A stretch of DNA of 64,000 nucleotides, taken from positions 496,001-560,000 of the forward strand of contig NZ_JANZKX010000002.1 in NCBI RefSeq assembly GCF_027257975.1, in the 5' to 3' direction. How positions within the stretch are numbered: the first letter of the stretch is position 1; every line of letters starts with the position of its first letter. Below the pieces are notes generated by a model. The model ran no database searches and was not told the DNA's origin. It was given only the letters and a program-made list of their open reading frames with translations. This DNA is from Pelomonas sp. BJYL3 (lineage in GTDB: Bacteria; Pseudomonadota; Gammaproteobacteria; Burkholderiales; Burkholderiaceae_C). Of the stretch, positions 43,726 through 53,975 are shown in pieces. Both the position numbers and the translations under genes were made by a program.

Positions 43726-46518
43726 ATGGACTGGCTTCGCAGGCCTGCGCTGTTTCCGGGTCGCCTGGCATCGGCTGTCGCGGGTGTCGATGCGCCCCCG
43801 TCCCTGCCGCTGCTGGCGCTGGCCCGGCGGGCCTGGGCCGAGCGCCAGCTGGACAGCCGCCAGGCCCTGTCCTGGGCCGCCGCCGTGCTGGAAGGCCTGC
43901 CCACGCTGGACCTTCCCGCGGCCGACGCCCGCCTGCTGGGCGCCCGCATGACCCTGGTCCGGGCCGAGATTCATCTGCAGCAGCTGCGCCTGGACGAGGC
44001 CGAGCAGGGCATGAAGGCGGCGCGTGCGCAGTTCGAGGCCTGCAGCGACGACTGCGGGCTGGCCGATGCCTGCTGGCTCGAGCACATCCTGGCCAGTGAC
44101 CGCGGCGACACCCAGGGCCTGCGCCGCGCCTTGCTGGACGCCCTGGCCTGCGCCGAGCGGGCCGCCGAGCCGGACCGCGCGCTGTTCCTGCGCATCGTGC
44201 TGGCCCGGTCCGACATGTTCCGGGACGCCGAAGAGGCGCGCCAGGCCTGGGCCGGCCGCCTGCCTGAATCCATCGAAGGACTCTCGCCGATGTGCGCCGC
44301 GGCCCTGGCCGACTACCTCGGCGTCCGCGAGGGGCTGCTGTCGCATTTCTCGCTGTCCGCCACCTGGCTCGAGCAGGGATTCGAACTGGCACTGGCCTCC
44401 GGGCAGCTGCGCCGGGCCATGGCCCTGGCCTCGAACCTGGGCTACACCTTCACCGCGTCGTCGGACTATGCCCGCGCCATCGACTGGCTGCAGCGCGGCC
44501 TGGAGCTGGCCCGGCGTGCCGGCTGGCCCGGCTCCATCGGCCTGTGCCTGGCGCAGACCGGCGAGGCCATGCGCCGCGTCGGGCAGGTGGGAGCGGCGCG
44601 CGAGCTGCTGCAGGAGTGCCTCGACACCCTGTCCGGCCACCCCGACAGCCGCACCATCCTGCTGGCCCTGAGCTATCTGGGCCAGGTGGAACTGGACTCC
44701 GGCCATGCGCCGCAAGCCCTGACCCTGTTCGAGACCCTGGTCCGGCGCGCCCTGCTGGTGGGCTCCAGCGACCTGCGCCTGGACGGCGAGCTGGGCCGTG
44801 CGCGCTGCCTGCTGCGTCTGCAGCGCCCGGCTGAAGCGCGGGCCGCGGCCCAGGGCGCGCAAGACCTGGCACGCCAGCTGCAGCAGCAGGCCCTGCAGGT
44901 GGAACTGCTGTGGCTGCAGGCGGCCATCGCGCGCGCGGCTGCGGCGCCGCCGGCCGAAGTGCTGGACGGGCTGCTGGAGGCCTCGCAACTGGCCGCGGTG
45001 ATCGAAGGCTACCGCCCGCCGCCGGCCCTGCTCGAGGAGACGGCCGAGGCCCTGGCCGCCGCCGGCCGGCACCAGGAGGCCTATGCGAGCGCACGGCAGG
45101 CGGCCCGGGTGCGCAAGGACAGCCTCAGCGACGAAGCCGCCAAGCGCGCCGCCGCCCTGCAGCTGCACCAGCAGATCGAGACCCTGGCCGCGGAGCGCGA
45201 GCATCTGCGCCGCCTGGCCGAGGCGGAGTCGGCCCGCGCGCGGGCCCTGGAGGATGCGCAGCAGGTGCTCAGCCACCTGAGCCGCGTGGGGCAGGAGATC
45301 ACGGCCGAGCTGGTGGCCGAGCGGGTGTTCGATTCGCTGGAGCGCCATGTGCACGCCATGCTGCACGTGGCCTGCATGGCCATCTACCTGCTCGACGAGG
45401 CCGGCACCCAGCTCTACTGCGCCTTTGGCGTGGAGGAAGGCCAGCCCTTCGTGGACCCGCCCGTGCCGGTGGACGCGCCGCACAGCTACTGCGCACGCTG
45501 CGTGCGGGAGCGCTGCAGCTTCGTCCTGGGCGTGGACGAGCAGCCGCATGCAGACTCGCAGGTGCCAGGCACCAGCCAGATGCTCAGCGTGATGTTCGCG
45601 CCGCTGATGATCGGCGAGCGCGTGGTGGGCGTGATGACCGTGCAGTCGCCGCGCGCCGCGGCCTACGGCCAGCGCGAAGAGCTCATCTTCTCCAGCCTCT
45701 GTGCCTACGCGGCCATCGCGCTGGACAACGCGCGCGCCTACCAGCGCCTGTCCGAGCTGCAGCGGCACGTGATGGCCCAGGAGAAGCTGGCCGCCCTGGG
45801 CGCGATGGTGGCCGGCGTGGCCCATGAGCTGAACACCCCCATCGGCAACAGCCTGCTGGTGTCCTCGGCCCTGCTCAGCGATGCGCGCGACTTCGAGGCC
45901 CGCGTGAACCGCGAGCCCCTGCGCCGCAGCGACTGGCAGCAGCACGCCACGCGGTCCCGCGAGGGCCTGGAGGTCATCGAGCGCTGCATGGACACCGCGG
46001 CGGCCCTGGTGCGCAGCTTCAAGCAGGTGGCGGTGGATCGCAGTGCGGAGCAGCGCCGGCGCTACGAGCTGCTGGAGCTGTGCCAGCAATGCCACCAGAG
46101 CCTGGGCCTGATGCTGCGCCGCGCGGGCGTGCAGCTGGACATCGCGGTGCCGGCGGGCCTGCTCCTGCACGGCTACCCGGGTGCGCTGAGCCAGGTACTG
46201 GTCATCCTCATCAACAACGCCGTCACGCACGCCTTCGACGGGCGCGAGCAGGGCCTGATGCGCCTGGAGGCGCAGCTCAACGGGCCGCACCAGGTCCAGC
46301 TGAGCCTGCGGGACGACGGCGCCGGCATGAGCCCGGCCGTGCTCAAGCGGGTGTTCGAGCCCTTCTTCACCACCAAGTTCGGGCAGGGGGGCAGCGGCCT
46401 GGGCCTGTCGATCTGCCTCAACATCGTCGAGACCCTGCTGGGGGGGCGCATCCGGGTCAGCAGCGAACCGGGCCAGGGCAGCTGCTTCACGCTGGAACTG
46501 CCGCTGATCGCCCCCTGA
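43726..46518 (+). CDS. orphan histidine kinase with TPR-like, coiled-coil and GAF domains
   Basis: A 930-residue soluble sensor kinase. Residues about 30-470 are helical TPR-like repeats (SDYARAIDWLQRGLELARRA and later AAGRHQEAYASARQAARVRK), a coiled coil covers about 470-525, and a GAF domain lies at about 530-680. HisKA carries His700 in GVAHELNTPIGNS, and the ATPase domain has INNAVTHAFDG, DDGAGMSP and GGSGLGLSIC. No membrane helix is seen, and no response regulator gene adjoins it. The layout recalls adenylate-cyclase/guanylate-cyclase-type TPR sensor proteins. The signal is unknown; TPRs suggest a protein input. Confidence 0.88.
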   Translation: MDWLRRPALFPGRLASAVAGVDAPPSLPLLALARRAWAERQLDSRQALSWAAAVLEGLPTLDLPAADARLLGARMTLVRAEIHLQQLRLDEAEQGMKAARAQFEACSDDCGLADACWLEHILASDRGDTQGLRRALLDALACAERAAEPDRALFLRIVLARSDMFRDAEEARQAWAGRLPESIEGLSPMCAAALADYLGVREGLLSHFSLSATWLEQGFELALASGQLRRAMALASNLGYTFTASSDYARAIDWLQRGLELARRAGWPGSIGLCLAQTGEAMRRVGQVGAARELLQECLDTLSGHPDSRTILLALSYLGQVELDSGHAPQALTLFETLVRRALLVGSSDLRLDGELGRARCLLRLQRPAEARAAAQGAQDLARQLQQQALQVELLWLQAAIARAAAAPPAEVLDGLLEASQLAAVIEGYRPPPALLEETAEALAAAGRHQEAYASARQAARVRKDSLSDEAAKRAAALQLHQQIETLAAEREHLRRLAEAESARARALEDAQQVLSHLSRVGQEITAELVAERVFDSLERHVHAMLHVACMAIYLLDEAGTQLYCAFGVEEGQPFVDPPVPVDAPHSYCARCVRERCSFVLGVDEQPHADSQVPGTSQMLSVMFAPLMIGERVVGVMTVQSPRAAAYGQREELIFSSLCAYAAIALDNARAYQRLSELQRHVMAQEKLAALGAMVAGVAHELNTPIGNSLLVSSALLSDARDFEARVNREPLRRSDWQQHATRSREGLEVIERCMDTAAALVRSFKQVAVDRSAEQRRRYELLELCQQCHQSLGLMLRRAGVQLDIAVPAGLLLHGYPGALSQVLVILINNAVTHAFDGREQGLMRLEAQLNGPHQVQLSLRDDGAGMSPAVLKRVFEPFFTTKFGQGGSGLGLSICLNIVETLLGGRIRVSSEPGQGSCFTLELPLIAP

Positions 46519-46542
46519 TCGCCCGCTGGTTGCGGGATCGGA

Positions 46543-48972
46543 TCAGCTCAGGCCCGCGAACAGCGACTCCGGCGGATCCTCGGCGTCGAGGGCCGGTGGC
46601 TTCCACTGCTCCAGCCAGTCCACGAACTGGGCCTCGGGCATGGGCTTGCTGATGAAGTAGCCCTGGCCCTCGTCACAGCCCAGGCGAGCCAGGATTTGCC
46701 AGGCCCGCAGGGTCTCCAGCCCTTCGGCCACCACCGACAGCCCGAGGTTGTGGGCCAGCTCGACGGTGGAGCGCACGATCTTGGCGTCGTCCAGGTCGCG
46801 CTCCATGGCCATCACGAAGCTCTTGTCGATCTTCAGCTCGTCCACGGGCAGGCGCTTCAGGTAGGCCAGCGAGGAGTAGCCGGTGCCGAAGTCGTCGATG
46901 CTCAGCTTGAAGCCCATGGCGGACAGTTGCTCCAGCGTGCTCAGCGCGCGGGCGGGGTCGTCCATGATGGCGCTCTCGGTGATCTCCAGGCACAGCGCCG
47001 AGGGCGGCACGCCCTCGGCCTCGATGGCGGCGCGGATCTTCAGGGGCAGGTCCTGGTCCATCAGGTCGCGCGTCGAGAGATTGACGCTGATGCGCAAGAC
47101 CTGACCCCGCTCGCGGGCCTGCCGCCAGGCGCGGGCCGAGGCGGCCACCACCCAGGCGCTGAGTTGGCGGATGAAGCCGGTCTGTTCCGCGAAGGGGATG
47201 AACTGCATGGGCGGCACCAGGCCGCGCTGCGGATGCTCCCAGCGCACCAGGGCCTCGGCGCTGATGACCTGGCCGCTGCGCAGGTCCACCTTGGGCTGCA
47301 GGAAGAGGCGCAGCTGGCCGCCCTCGACCGCCCGGCGCAGCTCGCCCAGCAGACTCAGGGACTCCTGGCTGCCCGCGTCCAGGCTGGGGCTGTAGAGCTG
47401 GCTGCCGCTTTGACGCTGCTTGGCGGCGTACATGGCCAGCTCGGCCCGGCTCAGCAGGCTGCTGGCGTCGCGGGCCTGGCGCGGGTAGAGCACGATGCCG
47501 ATGCCGGCACCCAGGTCCACCGTCTGATCCTCGATGTGCAGGGACTGCTCGAAGTCGCGCTGGATGCGCTGGGCCATGGCCAGCGCGGCCTCCTCGTCGG
47601 CGCCGTCCAGCAGCAGCGCGAACTCGTCGCCGCCCAGTCGTGCCAGCAGGCTCTGGGAGCCTCGGCACAGCTCGCTGAGCCGCGCGGCCACGCCGCACAG
47701 CAGCTGGTCGCCCAGCCGGTGGCCCAGCACGTCGTTGACATGCTTGAAGCGGTCCAGGTCCAGCATCAGCACGGCGCAGGGTGCCTCGCTGGCCTGCAGG
47801 CGCTCCTGCAGGCGCTGGCTGAACTGCTCACGGTTGGGCAGGCCGGTCAGCGGGTCCCAGTAGGCCAGGCGATGGACCTGCTCCTCGCGCTCGCGGATGC
47901 CCAGGCGCATGGCCTCGAAGCTGCGGGCCAGCTCGGCCACCTCGCCGAGGTCGGAGCCCGAGGCCACGGGCGTGTCATAGTCGCCCGCGCCCAGTCGCAG
48001 TGCCGATTGCGTCAGCGAGGCGATGGGGCGGCTGATGCGCCGCGCGGTGAAGACGCTGCCCATGGCGAAGGCGGCGATGCCCGCGGCCGTCAGGGCCAGC
48101 AGGGACCACTGCAGCTGGCGGTAGGGCGCCACCGCTTCGTCGAAGGAGGCCCACATCACCGCGCCGATCTGGCGCTTGCCGGCCAGCTCCTGCGGCAGGG
48201 GCAGCAGGCGCACCCGCCAGTGCTGCCCGCCCCATTCGCGCCGCAGGGACTGCCCCGGGCTCAGCTCCGCCATGGCGCTGGTGAAGGCGGGGCCGCGCTC
48301 GGCGTCTTCCACCACGGAGACGCTTTCCTGCCAGCGCCCGCGCTCCCCGGTGACGAACATGGCGTCGACGTTGATCAGGCGCTTGAGGTCCAGCAGCGGC
48401 ACTTCATCGAGCCGGAAGCCCATCAGCACATGGCCGATGGTCATGGGGGCGCGGACCGGCACGGTGACCACCTGCATGATCTCGCGGTCCACCAGGACGA
48501 GGGTGGCCTGCTCGGGGTCCGGGTCCTGGCGCTTGAGCAGGGGCAGGTAGAGCTCGGCCTGGTCGCGGGTGGCGGCCACCAGCTGGCCCGTCACGTTGGC
48601 ATAGGCCACCAGCGAGGCGTTGACGCGCTCGCCGTTGTTGTGAAGGGCGTCGCGCAGGGTCTCGATGTCGACCTGCTCGGACGGGCCCTGGCTGCGGCCC
48701 ACGGCCTCGCGGAAACCGTAGTCCGCGGCCAGCAGCTCGGCAGCGGCCCGCTCGCGGGCGGCCTGCTGGACGAGCAGCCGCTGCAGCATGCGCCCCGCGG
48801 TGGCCAGCTTGGCCTCGATGGCGGCCTCGGCGTTGGCCTCGATGCTGTGGCCGATGAAGCCGAAGCTGGCGAGCTGGATCAGCAGCAGCAGCCCCAGGAA
48901 CAGGGCCACGATGCGGCCCTCGATGCGGCGCGGGTTGAGGAAGGCCGGCAGTTGCGGGGACCCCATCAGCAT
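46543..48972 (-). CDS. membrane GGDEF-EAL protein (cyclic-di-GMP turnover)
   Basis: An 809-residue protein with an N-terminal membrane helix (about residues 21-44), a periplasmic sensor region to about residue 280, a second helix, a HAMP domain (RRISRPIASLTQSALRLGAG), GGDEF and EAL domains. The diguanylate-cyclase site is intact (GGDEF at residues 447-451), as is the phosphodiesterase signature EAL at 573-575 with DDFGTGYSSLAYL later, so both activities are possible. It starts only 7 nt after the stop of a cupredoxin-like periplasmic protein gene and is surely co-transcribed with it. One dispersed 15-mer copy lies inside (47094-47108). ATG 48972; another at 48966. Confidence 0.92.
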   Translation of the reverse strand: MLMGSPQLPAFLNPRRIEGRIVALFLGLLLLIQLASFGFIGHSIEANAEAAIEAKLATAGRMLQRLLVQQAARERAAAELLAADYGFREAVGRSQGPSEQVDIETLRDALHNNGERVNASLVAYANVTGQLVAATRDQAELYLPLLKRQDPDPEQATLVLVDREIMQVVTVPVRAPMTIGHVLMGFRLDEVPLLDLKRLINVDAMFVTGERGRWQESVSVVEDAERGPAFTSAMAELSPGQSLRREWGGQHWRVRLLPLPQELAGKRQIGAVMWASFDEAVAPYRQLQWSLLALTAAGIAAFAMGSVFTARRISRPIASLTQSALRLGAGDYDTPVASGSDLGEVAELARSFEAMRLGIREREEQVHRLAYWDPLTGLPNREQFSQRLQERLQASEAPCAVLMLDLDRFKHVNDVLGHRLGDQLLCGVAARLSELCRGSQSLLARLGGDEFALLLDGADEEAALAMAQRIQRDFEQSLHIEDQTVDLGAGIGIVLYPRQARDASSLLSRAELAMYAAKQRQSGSQLYSPSLDAGSQESLSLLGELRRAVEGGQLRLFLQPKVDLRSGQVISAEALVRWEHPQRGLVPPMQFIPFAEQTGFIRQLSAWVVAASARAWRQARERGQVLRISVNLSTRDLMDQDLPLKIRAAIEAEGVPPSALCLEITESAIMDDPARALSTLEQLSAMGFKLSIDDFGTGYSSLAYLKRLPVDELKIDKSFVMAMERDLDDAKIVRSTVELAHNLGLSVVAEGLETLRAWQILARLGCDEGQGYFISKPMPEAQFVDWLEQWKPPALDAEDPPESLFAGLS
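47094..47108 (+). repeat. dispersed 15-mer, copy 8 (inside GGDEF-EAL gene)
   Basis: Exact GCAAGACCTGACCCC; the minus-strand gene reads it as RGQVLR. Confidence 0.85.
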
Positions 48973-48979
48973 CGGCCCT

Positions 48980-49597
48980 TCACTGCGGGGCCAGCACCAG
49001 GCTGGACTGGCCCGAGGCCTGCCCGGCAGGCACGGTGAGCTTCTGGCTCAGCAGCAGCGGCTGCAGGCGCGAGGGGTGCCACAGCTTCAGCGCATGCTCG
49101 CCCGGAGGCAGGTCCAGGCTCAGCTCGCCCTGGGCGTTGGTCTTGCCGAAGACGGGGGTGTCGACCACCACGATGAAGGCGCCCATGCGGTCGTGGATGT
49201 TGCAGCCCAGCGCGGCGACGCCCGGCTTGTCGAAGACGACGGGCTCGGAGGGCGTGCCCGAGTAGAGCTTGATGTCGAAGGGCTTGATGGGCGAGAAGGA
49301 ATAGACGTGGTGGCGGACCGTGTCGAAGTTGGGGAAGGACACGGCCGTGCCCGTCTGCACCACCAGCACATGCGGCTGGAACTGGCGATCGCGCTGGGCC
49401 ATCTCGGCGCGGCCGTTGCTGCTGCGCGCGGGGCCCTTGATCTCGACGGCGACCACCGCCTCGGCCAGCGGCTGGCCTTCGGCCGTGCGAAGCTGGAACT
49501 GCCAGGGAATGGCTGCGGCCAGGCCCGGCAGCAGGCACAGGGCGGCGCAGCTGCCGCCCAACAGGGTTCGGATCGTTCGCGGGAGCGTGGGCTGCAT
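48980..49597 (-). CDS. cupredoxin-like periplasmic protein ('methylamine utilization protein' type)
   Basis: A 205-residue exported protein. Signal peptide: about residues 1-29 (LLGGSCAALCLLPGLAAA). The middle is a cupredoxin fold with an apparent type 1 copper site: His96 or His97 (DTVRHHVYSF), Cys132, His135 and Met138 (GCNIHDRMGA). A C-terminal beta domain (about 150-205) follows. Proteins of this kind are often labelled methylamine utilization protein, but there is no mau cluster here. The gene is directly upstream of, and coupled to, a membrane GGDEF-EAL protein, suggesting a redox- or copper-linked input to cyclic-di-GMP signalling (inference). Confidence 0.82.
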   Translation of the reverse strand: MQPTLPRTIRTLLGGSCAALCLLPGLAAAIPWQFQLRTAEGQPLAEAVVAVEIKGPARSSNGRAEMAQRDRQFQPHVLVVQTGTAVSFPNFDTVRHHVYSFSPIKPFDIKLYSGTPSEPVVFDKPGVAALGCNIHDRMGAFIVVVDTPVFGKTNAQGELSLDLPPGEHALKLWHPSRLQPLLLSQKLTVPAGQASGQSSLVLAPQ

Positions 49598-49675
49598 GCC
49601 TGCGCCTTCCAGGAAGGGACAACAGGCCAGACCATAACGCGAAACACCGCGTCGCGGCGTGCCGAATCAGCCGTC

Positions 49676-50770
49676 TCAGGCCTTGAGAACGAGGCTGGCG
49701 TGACGTCCGCCCGCCCCGCGACCCGGCTGACCCAGCGCGGTCTCCAGCAGCATCAGCGCCAGCTTCTGCAGCGCGGCCCAGGGGTCCAGCGGCCAGTCGC
49801 GGTGACGCAGGCCCTTGACGATGCCGTCAACGACCTGGGCGGCATCGACCAGGGCCTGGACCTGCATGCCATGCAGCCCCGGCACGATGCGCTCGAACAG
49901 CCGCTCCTTGGCGCCCCAGACCCGCGACTCGCGCAGGGCCATGGGCAGGGGCTTGCCGGCATCCACGGCCTCGCGCACGCGCTTGAGGGCGCGGATGTCG
50001 TCGGCCAGGGCCCAGTGCACCAGCACGGCGGCCTCGCCCTCGGCTTCGAGGCCTTCGAGCATGCGCAGCACGCGGGGCGTCTGGCCCGAGAGGATGGCCT
50101 CGCTGAGCTTGAAGACGTCATAGCGCGCCACGTTCAGCACCGCGCTCTCGATCTGCTCGAAGCTCAGCGGCCCCGGCGGATGCAGCAAGGCCAGCTTCTG
50201 CAGCTCCTGGTGCGCGGCCAGCAGGTTGCCCTCCACGCGGTCGGCAAAGAAGGCCAGGCTGCGCTGCCCTTCCTCGCCCTCGACCACGGACTGCCCCTGC
50301 GCCGAGAGGCGCTGGGCAAGCCACTGCGGCAGGGCGCGGCGCTCCACGGGTTCGACCTTGATGCTCACGCCTTGCTGGTCCAGAGCGGTGAACCAGGCGC
50401 TCGAGAGCTGGGTCTTGTCCAGGCGGGGCAGGGTGACCAGCGTCAGCACGTCCTCGGGCAGGGCCTGGCAATAGCGCTGCAGGGCCTCGGAACCGTCCTT
50501 GCCGGGCTTGCCGGAGGGGATGCGGATCTCGATGAACTGACGCTCGGCGAAGAGGCTCAGCGCCTGCGCCGCGCCCAGCACCGGGCCCCAGTCGAAATAG
50601 GCGCCGCTGACGATGAAGACCTTGCGCTCGCTGTAGCCCTGGGCGCGCGCCGCGGCACGGATGGCGTCCGCGGCCTCCTGCGCGAGCAGGGGCTCATCCC
50701 CATGCACGGTGTACAGGGGCTTGAGGCCTTTGGCGAGTTGCGCGGCCAGCGCGTCGGGGCGGATCTGCAT
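49676..50770 (-). CDS. holA: DNA polymerase III subunit delta
   Basis: A 364-residue clamp-loader subunit that opens the beta clamp. It starts MQIRPDALAAQLAKGLKPLY with the typical VHGDEPLL segment; RQFIEIRIPSGKPGKDG and LPRLDKTQLSSAWF are family blocks. The N-terminal two domains resemble AAA+ modules without a P loop, as expected for delta, and the C-terminal helical collar domain is complete. It overlaps the usual context leuS-lptE-holA, starting 10 nt after the lptE stop. Confidence 0.94.
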   Translation of the reverse strand: MQIRPDALAAQLAKGLKPLYTVHGDEPLLAQEAADAIRAAARAQGYSERKVFIVSGAYFDWGPVLGAAQALSLFAERQFIEIRIPSGKPGKDGSEALQRYCQALPEDVLTLVTLPRLDKTQLSSAWFTALDQQGVSIKVEPVERRALPQWLAQRLSAQGQSVVEGEEGQRSLAFFADRVEGNLLAAHQELQKLALLHPPGPLSFEQIESAVLNVARYDVFKLSEAILSGQTPRVLRMLEGLEAEGEAAVLVHWALADDIRALKRVREAVDAGKPLPMALRESRVWGAKERLFERIVPGLHGMQVQALVDAAQVVDGIVKGLRHRDWPLDPWAALQKLALMLLETALGQPGRGAGGRHASLVLKA

Positions 50771-50780
50771 GGTGGCGGCT

Positions 50781-51278
50781 TCAGCGCAGGCGCACGCTGC
50801 CCAGACGGCGCATCACCTGCGCGGCGGCGTCGTACTGCATGGCGCGATAGAGCTGGGCTTCCTCCTGCTCCTTGGCCAGGGCCTGGGATTCGAGGTAGCT
50901 CATTTCGCGGCTCATGCGCAGCTCGGTGATGGGCAGCAGCGGCTCGCCGCCGGGCGTGCGCACCAGGTAGTCCAGCTGCAGCTTGAGCTGCCACTCCCGC
51001 ACCTGGCCGGCGCTGGTGGACACCACGACCGAGCGCTCGCGGTTGTCCCGCAGCGCTTCCAGCACGACCTGCGCCTTGGACGGGTCCTGCACCAGCTGCA
51101 GCGGCGACTGCCGCAGCTGCCGGCGCAGTTCCTCGGCCAGCGGCGATTCGGGCGCGAAGCCCGCCAGGGCCAGGGACTGGAAGGCGAACTCCGGATCACG
51201 GCGCAGCTCGAAGCCGCAGGCGGCCAGGCCGGTCAGCACGGGCAGCGCGAGCAGCCCGCGGCGCGAGAGGCGACTCAT
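50781..51278 (-). CDS. lptE: LPS-assembly lipoprotein LptE
   Basis: A 165-residue outer-membrane lipoprotein that plugs the LptD barrel. Twin-Arg-like basic start (MSRLSRRG), hydrophobic core and lipobox LAAC with the lipidated Cys near residue 21. The mature part begins GFELRRDPEFAFQSLALAGF, typical of LptE. The ATG at 51278 lies 5 nt after the leuS stop. Order leuS-lptE-holA is conserved in Proteobacteria. Confidence 0.94.
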   Translation of the reverse strand: MSRLSRRGLLALPVLTGLAACGFELRRDPEFAFQSLALAGFAPESPLAEELRRQLRQSPLQLVQDPSKAQVVLEALRDNRERSVVVSTSAGQVREWQLKLQLDYLVRTPGGEPLLPITELRMSREMSYLESQALAKEQEEAQLYRAMQYDAAAQVMRRLGSVRLR

Positions 51279-51283
51279 GGCGC

Positions 51284-53938
51284 TCAGACCACCACGTTGA
51301 CCAGACGGCCGGGCACGACCACGACCTTCTTGGGAGGCTGGCCGCCGCTGAACTCGGCGAACTTCTCGTGGGCCAGGGCGGCGGCCTCGATGGCGGCCTT
51401 GTCGGCGCCTGCGGGCACCTTCAGCGAGCCGCGCAGCTTGCCGTTGACCTGCAGCATCAGCTCGATCTCGTCCTGCACCAGGGCGCCCTTGTCGACCATG
51501 GGCCAGGGCGCGTCCAGCAGGTCGCCCAGCTGGGCCGCGAAGCCCAGCTCCTGCCACAGGGTGTGGGCGATGTGCGGGCAGGCCGGGTAGATCACGCGCA
51601 GCAGCACCGAGAGGCCCTCGCGCACGGCGGCGGCCTGGCCTGCCACGTCCTTGAAGGCCTCCAGCGCCTTCAGCAGCTTCATGGCCCCGGAGACCACGGT
51701 GTTGTAATGCATGCGCTCGTAGTCGCGGGTGACCTGATCGAGCACGTCGTGCACCTCGTGGCGCAGGGCCTTGCCCTCGGCGCTCAGCGCAGCGAAGTCA
51801 CTGTCGGCGGTCTTCACCACGTCGGCGTTCTTGGCGGCGAAGCCCCAGAGGCGCTTCAGGAAGCGGTGCGCGCCCTCCACGCCGGCGTCGTTCCACTCCA
51901 GCGTCTGCTCGGGCGGGCTGGCGAACATCACGAAGAGGCGGGCGGTGTCGGCGCCGTACTGGTTGATCAGCTCCTGCGGGTCCACGCCGTTGTTCTTGGA
52001 CTTGGACATGGTGCCCACGCCCTCGTAGTCGATGGCCGAGCCATCGCTCTTGAGCTTGGCACCGATGATCTTGCCGCTCTTCTCGTCGAAGACGTTCTCG
52101 ACCTCATGCGGCCAGAAGTACTCGATGCCGCCCTTGTCGGTGCGGCGCGAGTAGATGTGGTTGAGCACCATGCCCTGCGTCAGCAGCTTGCTGAAGGGCT
52201 CGTCGATCTTGACCAGGCCCAGGTCGCGCATGACCTTGGTCCAGAAGCGCGCGTACAGCAGGTGCAGGATGGCGTGCTCGATGCCGCCGATGTACTGGTC
52301 CATCGCGGCGCCCTGGCGCATCCAGTAGGCCGTGCCGTCGCCGACCATGGCGTCCTTGTTCTGCGCGTCGCAGTAGCGCATGAAGTACCAGGACGAGTCC
52401 ACGAAGGTGTCCATGGTGTCGGTCTCGCGCTTGGCGGGCTTGCCGCAGACCGGGCAGGGCACGTTCAGGAAGGCGCTGTGCTTGTTCAGCGGGTTGCCGC
52501 TGCCATCGGGGATGCACTCCTCGGGCAGCACCACCGGCAGGTCCTTCTCGGGCACCGGCACCGCGCCGTGCTCGTCGCAGTGGATGATGGGGATGGGCGT
52601 GCCCCAGTAGCGCTGGCGGCTCACGCCCCAGTCGCGCAGGCGCCAGGTGGTCTTCTTCTCGCCCAGGCCCTTGGCGCCGACGAGTTCGGCGACCTTGTCC
52701 ACGGCCTGCTTGTGCGTCAGGCCATCCAGCACGCCGGAGTTGATGCACACGCCCTGCGACTTGTCGCCGAACCAGTCGGCCCAGGTGGTGGTCGAGAAGG
52801 TCTGGCCCTCGACGGCCACGACCTGCTTGATCTCGATGCCGTACTTGTTGGCGAAGGCGAAGTCGCGCTCGTCATGCGCGGGCACGCCCATCACGGCGCC
52901 GTCGCCGTAGCTCATCAGCACGTAGTTGCCGATCCACACCGGCACCTGCGCGCCGGTCAGCGGATGCGTGACCACGAGGCCCGTGGGCATGCCCTTCTTC
53001 TCCTGCGTCGCGAGCTCGGCCTCGGTCGTGCCGCCCTGCTTGCATTCCTCGATGAAGGCCGCCAGTGCCGGGTTCGTGGCAGCGGCGTGCGCGGCCAGGG
53101 GGTGCTCTGGCGCGACGGCGCAGAAGGTCACGCCCATGATGGTGTCGGCGCGGGTGGTGAAGACGTAGAGCTTGCCGTCCTGGATCAGGGCGCCGCTGGC
53201 GTCCTTGATCTCATGCGGGAAGGCGAAGCGCACGCCCTGGCTCTTGCCGATCCAGTTCTCCTGCATCAGGCGCACGCGCTCGGGCCAGCCGGACAGGTAG
53301 TTCTTGTCCTCGGGGTTGGCCACCGCGGCCAGCAGCTCTTCGGCGTAGTCGGTGATCTTGAGGTAGTAGCCGGGGATCTCGCGCTTCTCGACCAGGGCAC
53401 CGGAGCGCCAGCCGCGGCCGTCGATCACCTGCTCATTGGCCAGCACGGTCTGGTCCACCGGGTCCCAGTTGACGACCTGGGTGCGGCGCTCGGCGATGCC
53501 CTTCTCCAGCATCTTCAGGAACAGCCACTGGTTCCACTTGTAGTACTCGGGCTGGCAGGTGGCGATCTCACGCGACCAGTCGATCGCCAGGCCCATGGCC
53601 TGCATCTGCGACTTCATGTAGGCGATGTTGGAGTACGTCCACTGCGCCGGCGGCACCTTGCCCTTCATGGCGGCGTTCTCGGCCGGCAGGCCGAAGGCGT
53701 CCCAGCCCATGGGCATCAGCACGTTGTAGCCCTTCATGCGCAGCTGACGCGTGAGCATGTCGTTGATCGTGTAGTTGCGCACATGGCCCATGTGCAGCTT
53801 GCCGCTGGGGTAGGGCAGCATGGAGCAGGCGTAGAACTTCGGCTTGTTCTCGTCCTCTAGCACGCGGTAAGCGTCGCGTTCGTTCCAGTACTGCCGCGCG
53901 GCGGCTTCGATCTCGTTGGGGGCGTACTTGTCGTTCAT
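51284..53938 (-). CDS. leuS: leucyl-tRNA synthetase
   Basis: An 884-residue class I synthetase charging tRNA-Leu. The HIGH motif is in [20 protein letters not shown] and the KMSKS loop in [13 protein letters not shown]. The CP1 editing domain (about residues 220-430), zinc-like Cys insertion ([13 protein letters not shown]) and C-terminal domain are intact. The start at 53938 ([18 protein letters not shown]) matches the family; longer in-frame forms are rejected. It lies upstream of lptE and holA on the minus strand. Confidence 0.97.
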   Translation of the reverse strand: MNDKYAPNEIEAAARQYWNERDAYRVLEDENKPKFYACSMLPYPSGKLHMGHVRNYTINDMLTRQLRMKGYNVLMPMGWDAFGLPAENAAMKGKVPPAQWTYSNIAYMKSQMQAMGLAIDWSREIATCQPEYYKWNQWLFLKMLEKGIAERRTQVVNWDPVDQTVLANEQVIDGRGWRSGALVEKREIPGYYLKITDYAEELLAAVANPEDKNYLSGWPERVRLMQENWIGKSQGVRFAFPHEIKDASGALIQDGKLYVFTTRADTIMGVTFCAVAPEHPLAAHAAATNPALAAFIEECKQGGTTEAELATQEKKGMPTGLVVTHPLTGAQVPVWIGNYVLMSYGDGAVMGVPAHDERDFAFANKYGIEIKQVVAVEGQTFSTTTWADWFGDKSQGVCINSGVLDGLTHKQAVDKVAELVGAKGLGEKKTTWRLRDWGVSRQRYWGTPIPIIHCDEHGAVPVPEKDLPVVLPEECIPDGSGNPLNKHSAFLNVPCPVCGKPAKRETDTMDTFVDSSWYFMRYCDAQNKDAMVGDGTAYWMRQGAAMDQYIGGIEHAILHLLYARFWTKVMRDLGLVKIDEPFSKLLTQGMVLNHIYSRRTDKGGIEYFWPHEVENVFDEKSGKIIGAKLKSDGSAIDYEGVGTMSKSKNNGVDPQELINQYGADTARLFVMFASPPEQTLEWNDAGVEGAHRFLKRLWGFAAKNADVVKTADSDFAALSAEGKALRHEVHDVLDQVTRDYERMHYNTVVSGAMKLLKALEAFKDVAGQAAAVREGLSVLLRVIYPACPHIAHTLWQELGFAAQLGDLLDAPWPMVDKGALVQDEIELMLQVNGKLRGSLKVPAGADKAAIEAAALAHEKFAEFSGGQPPKKVVVVPGRLVNVVV

Positions 53939-53975
53939 GCGCCAAATTGTAGGCGCAGGGTGTGGCGCGGCCGCT

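Noticed and set aside
44859-44870. Partial match to the dispersed word (GCAAGACCTGGC) in the TPR kinase gene
   Set aside because: Only 12 bases with a mismatch; likely to be ordinary QDLA coding sequence.
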